DNA of 64,000 nucleotides from Weissella viridescens (GTDB lineage Bacteria > Bacillota > Bacilli > Lactobacillales > Lactobacillaceae). The notes beneath the pieces are model-generated. The model saw nothing but the letters and a program-made list of their open reading frames with translations. It ran no database searches and was not told the DNA's origin. The stretch covers positions 1-64,000 of the forward strand of contig NZ_RHGY01000002.1 of NCBI RefSeq assembly GCF_003862435.1, in the 5' to 3' direction. A program made the position numbers and the translations under genes. This document shows, in pieces, positions 58,018 through 64,000 of this stretch; position 1 is the stretch's first letter; the number at the start of each line of letters is the position of its first letter.

Positions 58018-59226
58018 ATGACTCTAAGTGAAGAACAATTAAGGCAGTTTATAAGCACTCCTGAGGACGAATTTCACGATTTTAAGGAAATGTGGTATGG
58101 TCCTCAGGAAAATACGGAACTCATAAAAGATATTTTCAGTTTTGCAAACACAGCGCATCACAAAGATTGTTACTTAATAATTGGAGTTTCTGATGATGGA
58201 AAATGTGTGGGCGTTTCTGATGACCCTAATAGAAAAAATCAACAAATGATAATTGACATGATCCGAGGAACACCAATTGCTGGTGAGGTTATTCCTAAAA
58301 TACGCATGGATACGTTCGCAATTGACGATAATGAAATTGATGTTATTACTATCCATGACATCGATAATTTACCAATTTTTCTGGATTCTGACTACCCCAA
58401 ACACCCTAAGGGAAATAAGGTAATACATGCTGGACAGATATTTGTACGAAACTATGATGTAAATACTCCGATTAATGGGACGGCGTCATTCGATCAAACC
58501 GAAATGCTCTGGAGAAAAAGAATGGGCATGGATTTACCAATTAAAGCTCGTTACGGAAAGATACTAGATGATGTCACAAATTGGAAGTATTTTGAAAATA
58601 GGAATTGGGAAAACGGTTATATATATACATTGGATCCCGATTTTATCATTGAGCTGCGTGAAGACGATACCTCTAGAGACCAGGCAGCAGCATACAGTCT
58701 CAAACAATTTAGGACTAAAATGTCGTGGCGCTGGATCGATTTGAAGTATAGAGGTACTGTGATCGAGTCATTTTTAGGTGTATTTGTTGATGGAACGAGA
58801 GCTTTTTATGTAACTCCGAATATTGGTTTTGTTAAGGGATTGGGCAGCTATCCACATCAGTCATACTATAAATTTGTAAGAACCAGTCTTGAGTACAAGG
58901 TACAAGGTATGATTGAAAATGTACCGAACGCACTTGCTGGTAGCAGTGAACAGAAAGTTCCGTTTAATTCTTCGATTGTAGTCTACGACACGGTGCATGA
59001 ACAAGATTATGTGGAACAGCATATTTTAGAGGAATTCCCAACAATGAATGGTGTGGTGGACGTTACCGATGAAGAAATAGGAAGAACAATTGGTGGCATG
59101 TTAATGGATTTCAATAAAGGAGATTTTGAAGTAGAAAAACCCCAAGTTGAGTACATGCTAAAGCAATTAAAAACGGCCGAATTTATAAACAATCATAAAT
59201 TAAGCTTAACTCAGACAATCGAATGA
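58018..59226 (+). CDS. Schlafen/AlbA-domain protein
   Basis: 402 residues. N-terminal Schlafen AlbA_2 domain (about 12-165): FHDFKEMWYGPQENTELIKDIFSFANTAHHKDCYLIIGVSDDGKCVGVSD and GQIFVRNYDVNTPI. The C-terminal 230 residues (tryptophan-rich WRWIDLKYRGTVIESFLG) are not recognised. AlbA/Slfn proteins occur in anti-phage and RNA-cleaving systems; a defence role is inferred from domain and from cargo position before terminase. GAGGTGAGG upstream. Confidence 0.82.
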   Translation: MTLSEEQLRQFISTPEDEFHDFKEMWYGPQENTELIKDIFSFANTAHHKDCYLIIGVSDDGKCVGVSDDPNRKNQQMIIDMIRGTPIAGEVIPKIRMDTFAIDDNEIDVITIHDIDNLPIFLDSDYPKHPKGNKVIHAGQIFVRNYDVNTPINGTASFDQTEMLWRKRMGMDLPIKARYGKILDDVTNWKYFENRNWENGYIYTLDPDFIIELREDDTSRDQAAAYSLKQFRTKMSWRWIDLKYRGTVIESFLGVFVDGTRAFYVTPNIGFVKGLGSYPHQSYYKFVRTSLEYKVQGMIENVPNALAGSSEQKVPFNSSIVVYDTVHEQDYVEQHILEEFPTMNGVVDVTDEEIGRTIGGMLMDFNKGDFEVEKPQVEYMLKQLKTAEFINNHKLSLTQTIE

Positions 59227-59241
59227 TGATTGTCTTTTTTT
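59213..59241 (+). terminator. Terminator of AlbA-domain gene
   Basis: AGACAATC / GATTGTCT, 7-nt loop, T6; overlaps the end of the gene. Confidence 0.92.
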
Positions 59242-59268
59242 GTGGTCAAAATTAGGAGGTGACTAGAT

Positions 59269-59409
59269 GTGACACAGTGGTACAGACGTGAAGAAGACAA
59301 GATTATTGGAAAGATTGACAACAAGCGCAAACAGACAACAAAGGAAATACATAAAAAGAAACATAAGCAGCGGAAATCAAAGCCAATAACTCAAGGAGCC
59401 AATTATTAA
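59269..59409 (+). CDS. Small very basic protein before terminase
   Basis: 46 residues, GTG start with AGGAGG 9 nt upstream. Lys/Arg-rich (REEDKIIGKIDNKRKQTTKE...KHKQRKSKP), so it probably binds nucleic acid. Short basic genes are common just upstream of terminase genes. Confidence 0.65.
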   Translation: MTQWYRREEDKIIGKIDNKRKQTTKEIHKKKHKQRKSKPITQGANY

Positions 59410-59427
59410 AGGAGGTGAGTGTATGTA

Positions 59428-60234
59428 ATGGATATCAAAGAACAGGCTAAACAGGACTACTTAGCTGGTATGAAAGTGCAGGACATTGCAGAGAAGTTAG
59501 GCAAATCAGCATCAACCGTTCGTTCATGGAAGTCTCGTTATAAATGGGATGATGATTCTAGTGCTGATAATGCACCACCAAAAAGGGTTGCAACAAAACG
59601 CAACAAAAATGCAACGCAACGCGAAAACGTTGCAACGTCTCATGAGACAGAACGAGCAGTCAATGATTTAGCTGACAGTGATTTAACCGATAAGCAAAAA
59701 GCCTTTGTGGTCGAGTTTGTGAGACTTGCTAACGCAACGCAAGCGTACATAAATGCCTATGGTGTTGACTATGCTGTTGCTAGAGTGAATGGCTCAAGAA
59801 TGCTAACAAATGCTAACATTCAATTAGCCATAACAGAATTACGGAAAGCCAAATTTAAAGAGCTGTCAATCGGCATGTTTGACCTGATTGAAGACCTGGC
59901 AAAGGAAGCTAGAGCTGATATCGGAGACTTTGTTGAATTTGGTCAGTACGATGAGTTAGTCATGGATGCCGATAAGAACGTCAAGCTTGATACAAATGAT
60001 GAGCCAATCATTCAGCACAAATCGTGGGTGCAATTTAAAGACCAAGATAAGGTTGATACAAGTGTGATTAAGAGCATCAGCATGGGTAAGGATGGGCCGC
60101 ATATTGAACTACACGATCGTGATAAAGCACGAAAGCAATTGATTGAATACTTCAAAACGGTTGGCGATACCAAAGATACTAAGGCAGTTATTGTTGACGA
60201 TATTAGTAAGTTGGGAGATGTAGATGATGACTGA
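59428..60234 (+). CDS. Terminase small subunit
   Basis: 268 residues. Helix-turn-helix (about 6-45: KQDYLAGMKVQDIAEKLGKSASTVRSWKSRYKW), a linker with ATKRNKNATQRENVATSH and a terminase_2 region (about 85-150: LTDKQKAFVVEFVRLANATQAYINAYGV). Recognises phage DNA for packaging and stimulates the large subunit. GGAGG upstream; overlaps terL by 11 bp. Confidence 0.93.
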   Translation: MDIKEQAKQDYLAGMKVQDIAEKLGKSASTVRSWKSRYKWDDDSSADNAPPKRVATKRNKNATQRENVATSHETERAVNDLADSDLTDKQKAFVVEFVRLANATQAYINAYGVDYAVARVNGSRMLTNANIQLAITELRKAKFKELSIGMFDLIEDLAKEARADIGDFVEFGQYDELVMDADKNVKLDTNDEPIIQHKSWVQFKDQDKVDTSVIKSISMGKDGPHIELHDRDKARKQLIEYFKTVGDTKDTKAVIVDDISKLGDVDDD

Positions 60235-61549
60235 TGAAGCATTTGTGTTATCTAAAAATATCAATCCTCATTTTTATAAAGTTTGGAATACACGTAAGAG
60301 TGAGATCATCCTAAAGGGTGGTCGAGGTTCGTTTAAATCGTCAGTCGTTGCATTTAAATTATGTACAATGATGTATCGACAAATTACTGCTGGTCATCGA
60401 GCCAATGTTGTGTGTGTTCGTGAGAACAAAACCAATTTACGTACATCGGTGTATAGACAAGTACGTGAGGCATTAGAAATGATGGGGCTGATAGATGAAT
60501 TTAAATTTTTTGTAAGTCCTATGGAAATAGTGCACACACAGACAGACTCATCATTTGTTTTTTATGGTGCAGACGATCCCAATAAACTTAAATCTGATAA
60601 AACGCCAGATGTCATTGGATTGTGGTATGAAGAAGCGGCAAACATGAAATCTGCTGAGGTATTTGACCAAGCCAATCCAACGTTTATTCGTAATAAATCT
60701 CCATATGTTGATGAGGTTAAAATATTCTATTCTTATAACCCGCCAAAGAATCCATATGATTGGATAAACGAATGGGTTGAAAAGAAAAAGATGGAACCTG
60801 ACTGCTTAGTAGACCATTCAACGTATCTGGACGATGATTTAGGATTCACGGTTCCGCAGCAGTTGCGAATGATTGAAACATACAAAGAGAATGACTATGA
60901 CTATTATCGTTACTTGTATTTGGGTGAGGCTGTTGGTCTGGGTACAAGCGTTTATAACATGAACTTGTTCCAATCAGTGCAAAATGTTGGAGAGCTACCT
61001 GATGGTGATCACATTGTTATGCTGCGCTTTTCTGCCGACGTCGGTCACTCTGTATCAGCAACCACAGTGGGGTGCTATGGCATCACGTATAAGCGACGTT
61101 TGGTGTTACTGGATACTTATTATTACAGTCCAGACGGAAAGGTACACAAGCTCGCTCCAAGCGAATTAGCACCACAAATACATGATTTCGTTCAAGAGAT
61201 GCAACATAAATACCCTTGGCCTACAGATATGTTAATTATGGATAGTGCTGAACAAGCATTGCGAAATGAATATAATCGACGCTACAACGTTGATTGGTGG
61301 AATGTACGAAAATTGAAAAAAGTGGACATGATAGACCGTGTTCAAAATGTGCTTGCCCAAGGTAAGCTTTTTTATTTGCCTACAGAAAATAATTTGAAGT
61401 ATTTCATATCAGAACATCAAAAATACCAATGGGACGAAAAGACATTGCAATCAGATAAACCAGAAGTGGTTAAGGTTGATGACCACACTTGTGACCAACT
61501 ACAATACTTGGTTCGAAGTAGTGAAGATGAGCTGGGCATTAACTGGTAA
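60224..61549 (+). CDS. Terminase large subunit (PBSX/XtmB type)
   Basis: 441 residues. Packaging ATPase: Walker A LKGGRGSFKSSVVAF (about residue 31), Walker B DVIGLWYEEAANM with catalytic Glu, motif III YNPPKNPYDWI; nuclease domain with SADVGHSVSATTVGCYG and MDSAEQALRNEYNRRY. Length and motif layout are of the PBSX terminase family. GGGAG upstream. Confidence 0.95.
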   Translation: MMTDEAFVLSKNINPHFYKVWNTRKSEIILKGGRGSFKSSVVAFKLCTMMYRQITAGHRANVVCVRENKTNLRTSVYRQVREALEMMGLIDEFKFFVSPMEIVHTQTDSSFVFYGADDPNKLKSDKTPDVIGLWYEEAANMKSAEVFDQANPTFIRNKSPYVDEVKIFYSYNPPKNPYDWINEWVEKKKMEPDCLVDHSTYLDDDLGFTVPQQLRMIETYKENDYDYYRYLYLGEAVGLGTSVYNMNLFQSVQNVGELPDGDHIVMLRFSADVGHSVSATTVGCYGITYKRRLVLLDTYYYSPDGKVHKLAPSELAPQIHDFVQEMQHKYPWPTDMLIMDSAEQALRNEYNRRYNVDWWNVRKLKKVDMIDRVQNVLAQGKLFYLPTENNLKYFISEHQKYQWDEKTLQSDKPEVVKVDDHTCDQLQYLVRSSEDELGINW

Positions 61550-61562
61550 GGAGGCGTAACGT

Positions 61563-63143
61563 ATGACACTTATTGACTCCCTAAAATCATTCTTTAAGAA
61601 AGGGAAGGTTAAAGCGGGAATGGGAAATTACTTAAAAACAATTACCGATCATCCAGATATTAATTTGCCAACAAGCGAAATTTTACGCATTCAAGAAGAT
61701 TTGCGTTACTATCGCAATGATATGAAAAAGGTCTCTTACTACAATACGTATAATCAAAAGAAAGAACGTAAGCCACATACATTAGCTTTGACTAAGCAAA
61801 TGTCACGGCAATTAGCATCGTTGGTGTTTAACGAGGGTATGACTATTTCGATTCAACCGCATGTTGATGAGAAAGAAACTGCAAATACGCAAGAAAATGA
61901 TGAGTTGGACCAATTTATTAAGAAGGTTTTGGCTGATAATAACTTCAATCAAAATTATGAAGAGAATCTCGAACTAGGGATTGCGACTGGTGGATTTGCA
62001 GTTCGACCCTATATTGAAAATGGAGCCATTAAGTTGGCATGGATTGGTGCAGATCAATTTGTCCCGCTAGACTCAAATACGAATGAGATTACTTCAGCGG
62101 CGATTGTTAATAAGCGGACTGTTTCAGAACGTGACACAACTGTTTGGTACTCATTGTTAGAGTTTCATTATTATGATGAAGTAGCTCGAACAGAAACAAT
62201 TGAGAACGAGGTTTATCGTTCAGAGACAGCCAATGAAATTGGTCAAAATGTACCGCTAAGCAATTGGGATAAAAGTCTACCTGAAAAAGTTGTATTATCA
62301 GGTCTTTCACGACCAACATTTGCTTATTTTAAAATGCCTGGTAAAAACAATTTTGCAGTTGAAAGTCCCCTCGGTGTTGGTATCAGTGAGAATGCTAAGT
62401 CAATTATTGACGCAGCGAATATTGCTTATGATCAATTCGTACGGGAAGTTCAATTGGCAAAGCGGCGTGTATTTGTTCCATCATCAATGATTCGTCCTAC
62501 CGCTAAACAAGAAGGTAACTTATTTGATGATGGATTCCCAAAGTTCGATGAAGATGAAGACGTCTTTATGCAATTTAAGGATAAAGAAGGTGCTAACATC
62601 ACCCAAGTTGATACAACGATTCGTAATGTTCAGTACACGGCAACGCTACAGTATCATTTGCATGCTTTAGAGAATAATGTAGGGCTTTCACAAGGCACAT
62701 TGACGACTGATGGGGCAATCAATGATAAGACAGCGACAGAGGTTGTTTCAGACAACAGCGCGACTTATCGAACTCGTTCAAGTATCATCACACAATGCGA
62801 GAAACAACTATACGGTTTGATTCGTAGTATTTTAGAATTAGCTAACTTACCTCTATTTGAGGGGAAAACGCTTCTTAATTACGATATTCAAAAAAATCCG
62901 ATTGATATAAATCTTCACTTTGAAGATGGCGTATTTGTCGACAAGGACGCTCAAGCCAAGCAAGATATGCTGATTGTTCAACAAGGTATGATGCCTAAGG
63001 TTGAATTTCTGCAACGCAATTATGGGCTGTCTGAAGAAGATGCCAAGCGCTGGATTCAAGAAGCTCAAGATGATGTAGCTAATAATGACCCATTGCCTAA
63101 AGAGCAAAAAGGAATGTTTGGTGATGGTGGAGGTGATGAATAG
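61563..63143 (+). CDS. Phage portal protein (SPP1 gp6/A118-like)
   Basis: 526 residues. SPP1-type portal: LKSFFKKGKVKAGMGNYLKTITDHPDINLP; RKPHTLALTKQMSRQLASLVFNEG; AESPLGVGISENAKSIIDAANIAYDQFVREVQLAKRRVFVP; GLSQGTLTTDGAINDKTATEVVSDNSATYRTRSS. Forms the dodecameric DNA channel at the capsid vertex. GGAGG upstream. Confidence 0.95.
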   Translation: MTLIDSLKSFFKKGKVKAGMGNYLKTITDHPDINLPTSEILRIQEDLRYYRNDMKKVSYYNTYNQKKERKPHTLALTKQMSRQLASLVFNEGMTISIQPHVDEKETANTQENDELDQFIKKVLADNNFNQNYEENLELGIATGGFAVRPYIENGAIKLAWIGADQFVPLDSNTNEITSAAIVNKRTVSERDTTVWYSLLEFHYYDEVARTETIENEVYRSETANEIGQNVPLSNWDKSLPEKVVLSGLSRPTFAYFKMPGKNNFAVESPLGVGISENAKSIIDAANIAYDQFVREVQLAKRRVFVPSSMIRPTAKQEGNLFDDGFPKFDEDEDVFMQFKDKEGANITQVDTTIRNVQYTATLQYHLHALENNVGLSQGTLTTDGAINDKTATEVVSDNSATYRTRSSIITQCEKQLYGLIRSILELANLPLFEGKTLLNYDIQKNPIDINLHFEDGVFVDKDAQAKQDMLIVQQGMMPKVEFLQRNYGLSEEDAKRWIQEAQDDVANNDPLPKEQKGMFGDGGGDE

Positions 63144-63145
63144 TC

Positions 63146-64000
63146 ATGGTCATTACCGCAGAAGGCATGCAAGTGCAGGCAGACAAGACAGTTAATGTTT
63201 ATGCTCAATTGGAAGCACAAATTTTTAAACGCATCATTGAAACGCTGAAACATGTCGATATTGAGCAATATGATGAGAAAACGATTGTTGAATGGCAACT
63301 GCGACAACTAAACAATATAGGAGCTTTAAGCAAGGAAGTTATTAGTGATGTGCAAAAGGTCAATCCAGCTATTAAGCAACAAATAGACCGATTAATCAGA
63401 GATAACGGTTGGCAAATCAAAGATGAAATTGATGAGCAATTGCAGGATATGTTGCATAAGCCAGCCCCAATTAGTAGTGAGAGTGGACAAATTATTAATG
63501 CAGTCATTGATAAAACCTTTCTTGATTTAGATAATTCAGTCAATCAGACATTATTAACGACTAATATTCGCAACAATACTGCTTTAAAGACTTATCAAAA
63601 TATCGTGAAGCAAACGACACTAGCAGTTCAGTTAGGTAATAAAACGCCACAGCAAGCTCTAAAAGAAACAATTTATAAGTGGGTGGACAAAGGATTACCA
63701 ACTCAATTAATCGATAAAGGTGGGCATAGCTGGAGCTTAGAGACATATGCAAATACGGTAGTCAGTAATTCAGCACATCGAGTATTCAATGAATTAAGAA
63801 CCAACCGTATGCAAGAGTTCGGTATGGGGGTAGCTCTCATGAGTTCGCATCCTGCTGCTCGTGAAGCATGTGCTTATATTCAAGGTAAACCGGTCAATAT
63901 TGTACCGCCTGGTAGTGAAAAATATGACAGACGATATGACAGCATCTATAATCATGGATATGGGAAAGCGTCAGGTACTCAAGGTATCAATTGTCACCAT
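63146..64000 (+). CDS. Phage minor capsid protein, truncated by window end
   Basis: 285 codons read to the edge without a stop. The beginning (MVITAEGMQVQADKTVNVYAQLEAQIFKRIIETLKHVDIEQYDEKTIVEWQ) and SNSAHRVFNELRTNRMQEFGM, SSHPAAREACAYIQGK, YDSIYNHGYGKASGTQGINCHH match the minor capsid protein that follows the SPP1-like portal (Phage_min_cap2 type). ATG 2 bp after the portal stop; GGAGG 12 nt upstream. Confidence 0.88.
   Translation, partial: MVITAEGMQVQADKTVNVYAQLEAQIFKRIIETLKHVDIEQYDEKTIVEWQLRQLNNIGALSKEVISDVQKVNPAIKQQIDRLIRDNGWQIKDEIDEQLQDMLHKPAPISSESGQIINAVIDKTFLDLDNSVNQTLLTTNIRNNTALKTYQNIVKQTTLAVQLGNKTPQQALKETIYKWVDKGLPTQLIDKGGHSWSLETYANTVVSNSAHRVFNELRTNRMQEFGMGVALMSSHPAAREACAYIQGKPVNIVPPGSEKYDRRYDSIYNHGYGKASGTQGINCHH

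Larger units (their letters stand above)
40561..64000. mobile_element. Prophage, left part (attL side to minor capsid gene)
   Basis: Continuous phage order: integrase, lysogeny control, early regulators, recombination and replication, late activator, terminase, portal, head. Genes become short and tightly packed and the GC and codon bias of the host operons is lost. The right end, with lysis and tail genes and attR, lies beyond the window. The attL core is expected between the msrA terminator and about 40620 but cannot be defined without attR. Confidence 0.95.

Overview
The window is a low-GC Gram-positive (Firmicutes) chromosome carrying the first part of a prophage. The gene content (glutamate racemase, RelQ-NadK-RluD, RimP-NusA-InfB, plsY-parE-parC, BusR with a BusA betaine transporter, a Met T-box and ROK fructokinase) points to a lactic acid bacterium of the family Lactobacillaceae. 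I infer the Leuconostoc/Weissella side of the family, most likely Weissella. This is a judgement from protein flavour and gene order, not a database match.

Positions 1-40560 are core chromosome. In order: a tRNA-Gly; a murI-rdgB-phosphodiesterase operon; relQ-nadK-rluD-mgtE; an MFS drug exporter; the rimP-nusA-ylxR-L7Ae-infB-rbfA translation/transcription operon behind a leader attenuator; speG, truB, ribF, rqcH; a MarR regulator; three tandem DegV/FakB fatty-acid-binding proteins; yozE-rbgA-rnhB-dprA-topA-xerC; an aldose-epimerase-like gene; plsY divergent from parE-parC; a catabolite-controlled fructokinase; ppaC; busR divergent from busAA-busAB; and a Met T-box controlling a MetQ-like protein plus msrA. 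The last two loci are osmotic-stress and methionine-supply/repair units.

From about 40561 to the window end is a prophage that runs off the right edge, so attR is not visible. Its left end has four ATTTGCTC arm-type repeats and a leftward tyrosine integrase, followed by a cluster of very small transcription units. These include a strong candidate for a new type I toxin-antitoxin module: a 34-residue hydrophobic peptide, and an upstream same-strand RNA of about 70 nt that can pair with the toxin ribosome-binding site and form a 7-nt loop-loop contact with the toxin leader. Next is a leftward lysogeny operon (ImmR-like repressor, ImmA-like protease, TM2 and DUF805 membrane proteins, a tRNA-like CAT gene, a DUF4393/Abi-alpha protein) whose cargo genes are separated by copies of one intergenic repeat. 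The switch has two face-to-face promoters, each with an operator in its spacer.

The rightward early region encodes a Cro-like protein, Rha and Ant, many small proteins, ERF recombinase, SSB, an HNH nuclease, a replisome organiser containing iterons, and a DnaC-like loader. An ArpU-type late activator precedes a candidate late promoter. A cargo island follows, with a tRNA-like element lacking a normal anticodon arm, a SemiSWEET transporter, tRNA-Lys, a 28-bp perfect palindrome next to a DnaA box, and a Schlafen/AlbA-domain protein. The head genes (terminase small and large subunits, portal, truncated minor capsid gene) end the window. The order integrase-lysogeny-early-replication-late activator-packaging is that of temperate Siphoviridae-type phages of lactic acid bacteria.
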